Shown: in pieces, positions 10,084 through 21,409 of the stretch | How positions within the stretch are numbered: the stretch's first letter is position 1 | How the letters are laid out: every line of letters starts with the position of its first letter | Assembly: GCA_003290165.1 (NCBI GenBank) | Contig: QNQO01002073.1 | Location: 98,739 to 162,738, forward strand | Direction of reading: 5' to 3' | DNA from: Berberis thunbergii | Taxonomy: Eukaryota > Streptophyta > Magnoliopsida > Ranunculales > Berberidaceae | DNA: 64,000 nucleotides | The notes under the pieces: model-generated | The model's database searches: none | The model's input: the letters and a program-made list of their open reading frames with translations, nothing else | What the model was told of the DNA's origin: nothing | Made by a program: the position numbers and the translations under genes

Positions 10084-11230
10084 ACTTAATTCCAAAAATG
10101 AAAATAAGTTTTAAATAAAATTAAAGAGTTTGTTTCACTAATCCATGCACATCACTTAATTCCAAAAACGTAGGGTGATGTTTGAGTTTGTTAGCCATAT
10201 TGTTGAAGGGCAAGCCATTAGTGCATGTATGGTGAGTGAATTTTAGTCATATATTTTTATTGTTAAAGTATAATAATGATTTTATAACAATTACATATTC
10301 AATTGTATATCTACGACTTCAATTTGCTTAAACTTAACTTTTCGGTGGTACTGATCTTTCAAAGATAAGATATTCTACACTGAAACAATCGAGCACATAT
10401 GATTAATCCTATCTCATGAGTCAAAACTACCAATAACACTACAATGGAAAAAATTTGGGTAATAAACTTTAGGAATCTTTTTGTTTTATTTTATTATGGG
10501 TGCTCAAAAATAGAGAAAACAAGTAAGATCGAGAATAAGAAAAGAGACCACGAAGAAAGTGTATATTCACTTAGTAATAACATAATAGGATTTATTTATC
10601 GATTGCCAAATGCCTGTGCTTTGTATGGTTTCCATTTGAAATTCAAGACTTTGAAAATATGCTAGGGGCAGGAGTGGACCCAAAAAAATTTGTGGGCTTT
10701 GGCATTATTAAAATAGATATTACCAAAAATGAAGAAAAGTGAACGTATTAGCCATGTTTACGATTAAATTCAATTAGCGTTCTTTCTACGACAAAAGTTA
10801 TATTTTAAAAAAACAGTGATTATTTAACATCACCAATTCCACTGTCCTAAACCACTCATCTAATTTTTTCTTTCCCACATCACTCCCTTTTTATCCACGC
10901 CACAGTTTCTCATCCACACTACCCATAAAAGGCAAAACCTAAATTTTTCTTCCCTCCCACGACAGTAACAAGATTGAAGGGGGTGATCGATTGCGAGAGA
11001 TAATGAGAGATGACTGGAGATGGTGAGAGACGACCGGTGAAGGCGAGAGATATAGGAGATGGGGCTGCGACGATGGCCATCGCAATGGCCTCCCAGTTTT
11101 CCAATCATCACTCGTCAATCATCCATCATCATCTCACTCTATTTCCTTCTCGCATAGGTCGTCACCCCTTTCTATCTTCTTATTCCCCTCCTTCCCCTCT
11201 CATTAAATTTTTTTTTTCTCACCCTTGCGA
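10084..11230. repeat. Duplicated segment, copy A part 2 (partner 58440-60475)
   Basis: The match to copy B resumes with 'taaataaaattaaaga' and continues through 'gggtgatgtttgagtttgtt', 'aaaaggcaaaacctaaattt' and 'ggagatggggctgcga'. It fades within low-complexity pyrimidine-rich sequence near 11200. Two sites here are the unfilled targets of insertions in copy B: AAAATTAAAGAGTT at 10119-10132 (SINE) and TTA at 10156-10158 (MITE). Short open frames here are not conserved between copies and I do not call a gene. Confidence 0.8.
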
Positions 11231-11399
11231 CAAACTCTGTGAGTGGAGAATCTATCATTGCAAAGTTCGTCTGAAAGCAGGGACTAAAAAGAAAAGAATG
11301 AAAGGAAAAGATGAAGAATAAGAAGGAAAAAAAGATGAAAAGAACCCCATAATAAATATAGAATTGGTGATTAGGGCCGTTACCCTCAGATTTTAGAGG

Positions 11400-12190
11400 C
11401 TCGATGAACATTAGGGCATGGGGGCCTTGGTATCAAAGAAATGAAAAAAAAAAAAAATCAAATAAATGCATCAGGAAGGACTTTATCCTTGGACTCATGA
11501 TTCAAGTTGCCTCAAATCATGCTAACTTAAAATAGTATACATACCACGTACAGGTAACACGCAAAACTAGAAGCCCAAATTTCACTTTATTTTATTTTTT
11601 TATTTTTATTTTTTTTTGGGGGTAACAAACAATAAAATCGAAAAACACACCAAAAATCTTTCTGGGTTCTACTTACAGGTGATATTTCTTTTAGTTGCAG
11701 AATGGTAGAACTAGTATAATAACATTTAATTTGCTTTGAAGGTTGGCAATAACAAATAACAAAATCGCAATTTACTGTGCCTATCAAAGCATTGCCATTT
11801 TGCCTGTGCCTGGGTCTAGTTGCAACAAAAATGGGGTTTGTTTTCGAGGTAGTGCACTTCAATTGGGATGATGTTGTCCTCACAACCATTGTAAAACACT
11901 GTTGATCCTCAATTGCAACAAAGAATTCACCAGTTGAAATCACAGTTAGAGACAAAGACATTAAAGAGGTAGACATTTGAAGGAGTCTTGACATATATTT
12001 TTTAGAAGTTGGATGAAAATGTGTCTGCTGAGTTTGCAAACCTATTCCAACCGTATGTTTTTTTTTTCATGTATATTATTTGAATATACATATTAATTAT
12101 CAATGACATCGATTACTTACTAAATATAAATCATTTAATTGTTGAAATTTAGTTCAAGTTTAGAGTAACATTGTTGAGCATCATTTTCAG
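11400..12190. other. Unassigned stretch before the CACTA relic
   Basis: A 150-codon minus-strand frame (11587-12039) has no recognisable motif. The plus strand is rich in stops. The sequence may be degraded CACTA interior, given its position just left of the repeats at 12195, but I cannot support that with a domain. Confidence 0.3.
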
Positions 12191-12194
12191 GTAC

Positions 12195-12905
12195 AAGACA
12201 AAAGAAGCACACAAGTTTCACCAGCAATTGCAAGACTCTCATCATCTGGTCAATATAATAATGAGGATTTTCATCGACTCCACGCTCCATAGCATTCTCC
12301 ACTAATTTTTTTCAAACACGTGGTGATGGCTTATATCATTTACTGTAGTACATTTGACTTGATATCTAAACTATCAAACTTCAAGTAATTCTACATATAC
12401 TTTGATATTTTGATGACAATATAGTTGAAGTGAAGTTCTATTGAATGGTTTTTGTATAAAATAACTGTATAAAATGGTAGGTTGTTATGGGCTATAAAAA
12501 TGTGATTACAAGTTGAAAAATGTGCTTACAGGTTGAAAATTGTGATTATATATGCATTTTAGACAAAGGAAGCACACAAGTTTCACTAGCAACTGCAAGA
12601 CCCTTATCATCTGGTCAATATAATAATGAGGATTTTCATTGACTCCGCGCTCCATAGCATTGTCCACTAATTTTTTTCAAACATGTGGTGATGGCTTATA
12701 TCATTTGTTGTAGTACATTTGACTTGATATCTAAACTATCAAACTTCAAGTAATTCTACATACTTTGATATTTTGATGACAATATAGAAGTGAAGTTCTA
12801 TTGAATGGTTTTTGTATAAAAGAACTGTACAAAATTGTGGGTTGTTATGGGCTGTAAAAAATGTGATTATAGGTTGAAAATTGTGATTATATATGCATTT
12901 TAGAA
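12195..12905. repeat. Tandem duplication of a ~360-bp unit
   Basis: Two copies (about 12195-12560 and 12561-12905) share 'gaagcacacaagtttcac', 'ggtcaatataataatgagg', 'ggtgatggcttatatcat' and 'ttctattgaatggttttt', with scattered differences and small indels. They lie directly inside the CACTA-type right end at 13247. Confidence 0.85.
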
Positions 12906-12919
12906 TAGTCAAAATATTG

Positions 12920-13247
12920 ATGATTGTCATTAGCGGTTGTTGCCATCACTAAAAGGCCTATCAAAGGGAAGTTAGGGGCGGTTTCTCAATTGCCACAAAA
13001 TGCAAGTATTTGATTGTTCTTCAATTTTTTTATCGTCGGGTGAAACCGTCATAGAGTGCTAAAAACCGTTGTTATGTGTCCCTTATTTAGTGATGTTGTG
13101 TAAAACCGCTGCTAAATGACGTCACGACTCCTTTATTAGCGGCGTTTTTGTAACCGTCATTGTTTTATTTAGCTGCGGTTTTGTAACCGTTGCTATTTTA
13201 TTTTGGGACGGTTATAACCATCGCTAAATGCCTCATCTGTTGTAGTG
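12920..13247 (-). mobile_element. CACTA-type right end
   Basis: The end reads ...CTGTTGTAGTG at 13247, the reverse of CACTACAACAG. It is preceded by many copies of 'CGGT(T)...AACCG(T/C)' subterminal units (for example GCGGTTTTGTAACCGTTGC near 13173), the usual arrangement of CACTA ends. No left end with matching flanking trinucleotide is found nearby, so this is a partial element. Confidence 0.6.
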
Positions 13248-13446
13248 AGCTGTGGGACCAACCCTTCGAAGTTGGCTGCTAGAATTATCTCCCAAATATG
13301 GCAAAATAAGCAGTAGGAGCACTTGAAACTGGATGACAAACTTGAGACCAAAGAGGTACCCCCGACTTCGCCTCCACAATGTAAGAGTAGATTTGGAAGC
13401 CCACGAAGAGAAACTGGAAGCACACTCAAACCAGGTGGCTTCCTCA

Positions 13447-14345
13447 ATAGTAGGTCCTATTGAGATTCATCACTGCAAATGTTAAAACATTGAAAGACTC
13501 CGCCGATGGATGCTCTTCACAAGACTCCGCGGAGACCATGACAAAAACGCATTCGAAAATATGCATTTGAGGATCAAACTCTATGAGCAAATGGTAACGC
13601 TTGATCCAATCAGAACAAGCTTATATAGACACAATGTTGTAAAAGATAACCATCCACTACTCACATCAACATTAAACACTGCGTAGAAAACAAAGGGGCG
13701 AAGGTTCGGACTACCAAAACACCACACATTTCCTCATTTAGAGAATTAATAGGCCCGCGTACAGCCACATTAAATGAGGAAGTAATTGACGCAGACATCA
13801 ATCAGCCATACAATTACAGTCGTAAACATGGCATAAGTCAACCCTAATACAGGAAAATGCCTCAGCAAGCCCCAAGCAGGCCTACACTTAAACCGGTGTT
13901 TAGCCCGTAAGTCAGGCGCCCAAGCCAAATCACGATAGCCCACATGGCACGAATCTTGGAACTTGGCCCAGGACAATAAGGTTGGAACATAAATCTCTGA
14001 GCTGTCACAATCCCAAGATCCGTTCGCTCGAATCAGCTCTTAACCCATAACATTGAGTCCTAAACAGAGTCAAGTATCGAAGAAACTCAGTCAAACATAG
14101 TTAAGATACTAGGTGAGATCTTCTCCCTCCATCACACCCTTGAAAATAGGAAAAATTGAGGAGTAGAACACTCGTCATAAGGTGAGAAAAAAGGAAGGAG
14201 AAAGGTACTCATACACATTTCTAATTTCATCTAGCCTACATTTTTCCTTGCACCGTTGCCTGACTTTAGCAATGGAGTACCTTCGACCACCATAACGGTA
14301 GTCGTCCCTTGCTCACCGTTGTCCATTTTGCAAGTTCAAGATTAG
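13447..14345 (+). repeat. LTR relic related to 347-1060
   Basis: This shares its opening ('cctattgagattcatcactg') with the 347-1060 relic. Its right part, with 'cgaccaccataacggtagtcg' then '...ttttgcaagttcaag', resembles the LTR ends at 8390-8460 and 62490-62560. A TATA-like TTATATAGAC lies near 13620. It appears to be a solo or truncated Gypsy LTR. Confidence 0.5.
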
Positions 14346-14349
14346 CAAG

Positions 14350-15067
14350 GATGGATTTGGATGCATCACTTACATTTCATTATTTACAATGCTTTGCGGG
14401 TTCTACATACTTAATTGGCAGAGTTATTTTCCATACTGGGTTCGATGATATCTTAATTTGTGTCAATTTTCACTTTATCTATCCCTCCACATACATGCAT
14501 GCTTTATTGGTCAATTTGAATTAATTGTTCAACAACTATTGTGAGATTTGTATTATATATAGCGTATGCATGCATGTTTACGTGTTAAAGCATTTACCTT
14601 GTGAAACAAATCCTAAAATTTAAGTCTCGGAGAACCGAGAGGATGGAGAAAATGGTGAAATGGCTAGTGACCATTTCCTCTTTTTTAAACCTTATATATG
14701 CAAAAAGATATGTAAAAGAAATGAAGTGGCAGTTTGGCATGTTATGGAGAACACCATTTCCTCTTCTTTGAAGCTTAATATATATTTGCAATGATGATCT
14801 TGTACATGGACGATTGTGTGTTCTGCTTTATGTGTAAATAATAAATTAAATGTCTAAAAAAAATTATCCCAGAAATAGTCAAGCCTTATGGATCCTTCCA
14901 TAGGTACATATCGGATCAATAGTTGACATGGTCAACCCATTCCCATCCGGAAATGCCTCTCCATCTCTCCTTTGAGTAAGTTGCATGTCTATATATACAT
15001 TTTTATTCAACTTAATTAGTTTCACCCATGCATACATTTCCTCTGTTCGCTACTTTTATTGTACAAC
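14350..15067. other. Upstream region of the CHX gene
   Basis: No other gene is visible. Two diverged copies of a short unit ('accatttcctcttt...' at 14668 and 14750) are present. The likely core promoter is the TATATATAC at 14990-14998. Confidence 0.5.
14990..14998 (+). promoter_or_regulatory. Candidate TATA box of the CHX gene
   Basis: TATATATAC lies about 70 bp upstream of the ATG at 15068, leaving a short 5' UTR of about 40 nt. Position and sequence fit a plant TATA box; no transcript evidence is available. Confidence 0.45.
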
Positions 15068-15274
15068 ATGACGACTATTAGTGAGGATGATAGCATCACG
15101 TGCATTAATAAGAGTGCAATTGTTAATGAAACTAGGTATATTTTCTCGCAAAATGACTATAAATATTTCAACCAGGTTTTCATGGTTCAGATCGCTATGG
15201 TTTCTTTGTTGAACGCCATACTTGAGTTGATCCTCAAGCCTTTCGGTTTTACTTCAGTGCTGCCACAAATTTTG
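15068..15274 (+). CDS. CHX exon 1
   Basis: Sixty-nine codons. I start at the ATG at 15068 (MTTISEDDSITC); the frame upstream has no better ATG. The exon carries the polar N-terminus and the first membrane helix region (VFMVQIAMVSLLNAILEL), ending KPFGFTSVLPQIL just before GTAAGT. In CHX proteins this is the 'LLKPLgqPsivsQIL' segment that leads into the next helix. Confidence 0.8.
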
Positions 15275-18200
15275 GTAAGTTTCTCCTAGTTAAAATGTTT
15301 CAGCTTTGTGTTGAGATTTTGTTCTTGATTTGGTAAATGAATGGTTATTGAATATTATGTGAGCCAAGTAAGATGACAACAGCAAGTAATACATGACCAA
15401 TAGAAGATTCTTTCTTGTAAAGGACGAACCTAGGAATAATTTACACGACCTTGTTGTTATGCCTAATCTCATTAGAAATGATATAGTGATCAAGTTTCTT
15501 AATAGTTTAGCTGACAAGAAATAACCTTATTTTCATCTTAATTAAAGAAGATGTTACTTACAAATATCATTCAAAAAATCCATTTATGGAACCAGTGGCG
15601 GACCTAGGATTTAGTCAGGGGGAGGGGAGGAGGGGGTAAAATAACAAATAATTATTAATTGATAATAGTAATTATCAAGGGTGGAGATAAATTTTTTTTT
15701 TCCTATCCAAGCTAGTAACTAATAAAAAAAAAAATACAACTATCAAAAGTACATTGCATATAGCAAATTGAATCCTGTGTAGTTCAATTTTAAGCTAAAA
15801 TAATTTAACAATATCGCTAACCTTAGCAAAGGCAAATGAGCGTAATGAGTAGAATATATAACTAATATTACAAAATAATTAGGATAAGTATCAATTTGAA
15901 GCTTAAAAATATGAAATTTGTGAATATAATAATATTCTAATACAATTTCATAGAAAAAATTTGTTTATATGAGCCTCAAATTTTGTATGAGTTGGCTAAT
16001 GGTATTTTCATTGAATTATATAGTTATTATTTTAGATATTAATTTCAAATATTTTTATTGGAGGTTTTATACCACTTTTGAACAAACAATTTATTTTTTA
16101 ATGTTTGCAATTACATAAAGAAAGCATACGCTCCAAGAGGACCAAAAATAAGTTTTTATTAAACTAAATAATTTTTTAATATTTGCAATTACTAATAAAA
16201 TTGCATTGAAAAAAAAAATATATATATTTATGCTAGTAACAATGATGGAGACTAGTAATTATCAATACATATAAAAATGTATAGTTAATACTAATTGTCA
16301 ATAGCCATAAAAAAATCTTACACTCCAAGAGTATCGAGTCATATCTAGGAAATTTAGTTTCAGATCTATACATAGAGAAAGTCATGTGCAATGAAAAATG
16401 CAAGCACGGTTTGGGGAGAGATTTTTCCTGTTTTATTTTAAGAAGGAACTCATCTACTCCATCCGACTAGTTTTAGGTTCAACTCTCGGGCAACCCATAA
16501 TGATATATCTTTTTTACTTTTCTTCATTCACAAATAATTATGATAGATATATTTGCGTCGTTTACAAAAAAAAAATGTTAAACTTCCAACATAAATAGTA
16601 ATTGTCAATAGTTATAAAGAAATCATATGCTCCAGGATGACTGAAAATAAGCTTTTATTAAACTAAACAATTTTTTAATATTCGCAATTATTAATAAAAT
16701 TGCATTGAAAAAAAAAACTTAGGCGAGTAACAATGATGGGGACTAGTAATTATCAATACATATAAAAAAGTATAGTTAATAATAATTATCAATAGCCATA
16801 AAAAAAATCTTACACTCCAAGAGTATCGAACTTGAGTCATTTACAAAAAAATGTTAAACTTCCAACTACTACACCGGTAGAAACATATAGAAATAATTGA
16901 ATGAACAATTAATTGTCATATTGTATTATACATTATATAATTGATTTTTTGTAAGGTTAAGTATTTACTAAAAATATTTTGAAACTTAAAAGGAAGCAAC
17001 TATCCCCCCCATACGTCAGCCCCTATATGGAGCGCTAGATAATATATATATATATATATGTCATGAACCAACCAATTTTCCCAAATGCTCGAGCTGTCCA
17101 GGAGGGGAAGGTTCATGACTAAGATCGTGACATTGCCCTACGCTTCCAAAGTCGACGTTCTCGTCGGCCTATTCTATCGACACTGGCTAGATATAACTTC
17201 ACTCACCTACCAGTATTCAATAACTTAACGCTATGCCCATACATAATGCTAAATTATTTTAATTTAGCCTATAGGTCACCCATGCCGAGAATTGAACTTT
17301 GAATGTGAGGTTTGGCTCTGATACCAATTGTCATGAACCAACCAATTTTCCCAAATCCTCGAACTGTCCAAAAGGGGAAGGCTCATGACTAGGATCATGA
17401 CAATAAATATATATATAGGCTTTAGATCAATTCAATATTTAGGCTTTAGATCTCATCATCGTATCATATAAAGGTTTTTGGTTCTCGACTTATCCATGTT
17501 AGAATTTGTGTCCCTTAAAAAAAAAAATACCATGTTGACTTAAAGTTTGGATTACACAAACATTTCTTTAGTTGCTGCATGGTAAAACTTATAGAGAATA
17601 TCCGGTGTCAATGACCCATATTTTCCATTTTGACTTTTTCTTGTAGTTTAATTTGTGGTATAATATAAATCAAGCAAACTTGAATTCTTGTCTACAAATA
17701 GTAACAACAATTGGAAAAACTCTTTGAAAGTAACTTAAAGTAAATAGAGGGCACAGGAATAGGGTCATTGAGTTAAGTCATGGAAATTAAACTTAATTCA
17801 AAGTTGGGACAGCTTTGATGTAATTACAACCTATTTTTCTATTGTATTTTACTCTAAAGGTACTTGTTCCTTCCTGGCGATAAAGAAGGATTCGTATTTT
17901 TCTCTTAAATTCCATAATCATAGCTTCATTATTTTGTCACTATCTTGTTTTGTCATGGTAGTAAACAAGTGAATCACTTACACCTTTTAAATCTAATTTA
18001 TTCACCATGTCTTATAATCATTTTTTGGTACATAAAATGTTTTTGCAGAGTGGTCAGATATTCGGATACACAGGTTTGTCACAAATACCAGAGTTCCAAT
18101 CTCTTTTCAATCCAGCAGACGTAACGTTTAAGTCTGAATGTTTGGGGCCATTTGCGGTTATGCTTTACCTATTCTTGATTGGGGTAAAAATGGACCTAAG

Positions 18201-21200
18201 TACTATGATGAGATCTTCTAGAAAGGAATGGGTCATAGGCATCTCAACCTTCATCGTTCCATTAGCTTTTACACTTCCAACGGCTTTCTATATACGGGGA
18301 GCCATTTTACACGAAACAGAAGTGGGAACTACTCTCCCATTAACAGCTGTAATGGTGTCAATGACCTCTTTTCATACAATAAGTAGCTTCTTGTCCGAAC
18401 TGAAAATTCTTAATACAGAGTTAGGACGTCAATCTACTTCAATATCCACAGTTAGTGGCACGTGCAGTTGGATCGCACTTATCATCTGTTTTGCATTGTA
18501 CCAATATTCAAATGCCACCCTAAAAAGTATAATTGGTTTTGTTCTTTCTACTTTTTCTCTCATAATATTCATAACAGTTGTATTACGAAAAGTCGTTATT
18601 TGGATTATCAAACAAACTCCCAATGGTGAAGCTCTAAAGGATATTCATTCATTTATCATATTTTTGATGATCCCGGCAACTGCATATATTGGAGAGATGA
18701 TTGGGGTACGATTCTTGTTTGGACCAATTATACTTGGCTTGGTCATACCGGATGGCCCTCCCCTTGGATCCGCTTTGACAGATAAACTAGAATGTCTTAT
18801 ATCTGGAGTATTGATGCCGATTTACTTTTTGGTAATTGCTAACTCGACATCGAGTTTGCTTGTGGAAGCCACTCAAGGTGCCTTAGAGTCAACATCGCTA
18901 TTAATGGCACTTGGTTTTCTTGGAAAGTTTCTTGGCGCTGTCATCCCTTGCCTCTTCCATGAAATGCCTTTCAAAGATGCGGTTATGCTTGGCCTAATAC
19001 TGACTACTCTGGGCATATTTGATGTAACAGTCTACTATGATGCTTTAACTCGGGAGGTACAATTACCAAAACGCACTTTGATTTAATTTATTTATTTTTT
19101 CTTTTAAAGCTTGTTTGTGTCATAGAGACATTGAAATAACAATCCAATAACTGCACCAACATCACTCATGCCTCCATCACTACCACGATATATACTATAC
19201 CATTGCCACTTCTCCAATATTTGAGGTCACAATCAAATATGAAGCAACAACGTGTGGAACCTGGTTTGTGCCCTTTTGTAGGTGTCTTGTTGACTTGACA
19301 GTGTGATAAAATTTTACAGCGGTACTTGTTTGAGTTGAAATTTTGAAAAAATCACAAATTCACGTACAAAATGCTTAAAGTTACATCTCATTTCAACATA
19401 TGCTCTAAGAAACACGCTTTAAATAAACTGTGATATTAACTATGTTTTCCTGTCTTTTAGCTTCTAGTACTTTTTGGGTCTGACATCTGTAAATATATTT
19501 TCAGGGCTGTCAACTATGAAGCTCATGAGTAATTCTAGCTGGCTTGGGTAACCAGCCTGGTTGAGTGTTTGGGAGGCAAAATTACATTTTTACCCCCCTT
19601 TTTAAACACATTTTTCCTCATACTTTAGCTTAGTAACCATAATATTTAATTATTATGCAATATACTTTTAACAAAAAAAAAAACACAAAGCGAGTTTGAG
19701 CCCACCTTGGATATGACTCTTAATCCGAAGTTTCCCTCCTACTACTTATTTTGGTACTTTAGGGAGAAAATGAAAGAAAGTCGGACAACTATTAAATTGG
19801 AGTTGAGGGTTGCCTTTCTCATATAGGTCTAGTTGCTCTAAACCAACGTCGCCCTTTGCTTGAGCATTGTAGGGACAATAGCAAGTAAAGTTGCACTCCT
19901 CCTTGCTACTGGCTAGGGTTAATTTAGTTCCTTATATACTGGAAATCCTACCATGAACTACACTACACAAGACTTATGTGACTAGGTTTGCTTATTTCCA
20001 CACCATGTTAGAGTATGATTGGGAGTTATGATGCCTTCTCCTAGTACAACTATATTCTATGAATGGATCAATATTAAATTAGTCGAAATTTTGTTGAACA
20101 AAACATGTCCAAAGGTCAGGTTCTCTAAATCTGATCAGAGAAGGCATCCCTTATAGACCATACGGGAACTACGCCTTCATGGGTCTTGAGGAATGACGTC
20201 GAAACAGACTGAAACTTTAACATGTTATTTCAGTAATTTTCTCAAAATTTTAACTCAAACGAATTAACATATATTTTTTTAGTAGAAGGATCCAAAATTT
20301 AAAATTAGTAAGTTTGTCCCAATGAGTTTTTACTCGTTTTTGTCTACAACTCTATTCAAATGATTACCACGGGGATGATCCTAATCTGGAATATGATCTA
20401 AAAAAATGCATAGTAAACCGATTACAAGAATACCAACTACAGTACCTAGCTATCATTCAAAGAGGAATCATTAGCCCAATACTATCGACCATTTCCCACT
20501 TCCATGAGCTAGAATTAATAATTTTAGTTAGTTGAAATCCAAAATTCTGCATTAAGGAAGGAAATAGAAAAATTATGGAAATGACCCCATACCCAATTTT
20601 CAGATAATAGAAACTATTATGAGCATACTATATAAGTAAATAGTAGAGACTTTAATTTATCAACGGAAAGAAAACACCATAAGCAATTGCACTATGAATG
20701 AAGTATTTAAGGGTAACGAATGAGATGTAAAATTTACTCACTGTGATCTTCCACAATCAAGTTGTAAAATTGGGTCCCTCGATAGAAATTTGTGCTCACA
20801 AATTTTTTAATTTTGATTTTCTATTTTTTAGGTTTTAATTATTATTTTTTACCATCTATCTTGGCACGATTAAAGCCAAGGATTGTGATTTTACTTTTTG
20901 AGTTAATTTTGGTCCCGTGATTTTATGAAATATTTCATGGAATATTTCATTTCAAGAAGAAAAAAAGGTAAAAACTTCGGTTGTGATTTTGAATTTAACA
21001 ATATAAGTTATGCATTTCAAATTCTTAAATACAACATAAAAAGTTTCACACAACTCTTAGTGTCATACATACTATATATTATATAAAAATCACTTAGATA
21101 ACAAACTTTTGATATTAAAATAACAATATAGCATGTTAAAATATATGAAAATTAAAATATTTATTTCTTTTCTCAAACAAATTTTGACATATTTTAAATT

Positions 21201-21365
21201 TCGGATAACTTCAAAATCACCGTCCAGTGGCTTTCTCTAAGTAACTTCGAAAGTTTTAGGGGTCGAGGGATGGGTGTAACCACCCATCCTCCTCGAGATG
21301 AGCGCCAGTGCGCATCTCCATGGCAGATGTCTAGCATATAAGCTATTGATTACTTTTTCTTTCTT

Positions 21366-21409
<44 letters not shown>

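Noticed and set aside
7390..13247. Pairing the CACTACAAC end at 7390 with the GTTGTAGTG end at 13247 as one 5.9-kb CACTA
   Set aside because: Flanking trinucleotides differ (TTA versus AGC), and the interval contains 10084-11230, which belongs to the copy A/B duplication. They are separate partial elements.
15594..17034. A hAT or MULE spanning the repeat block of CHX intron 1
   Set aside because: The outer ends (agtggcggacctagg and cagcccctatatgg) do not form a convincing inverted repeat and no target duplication is seen.
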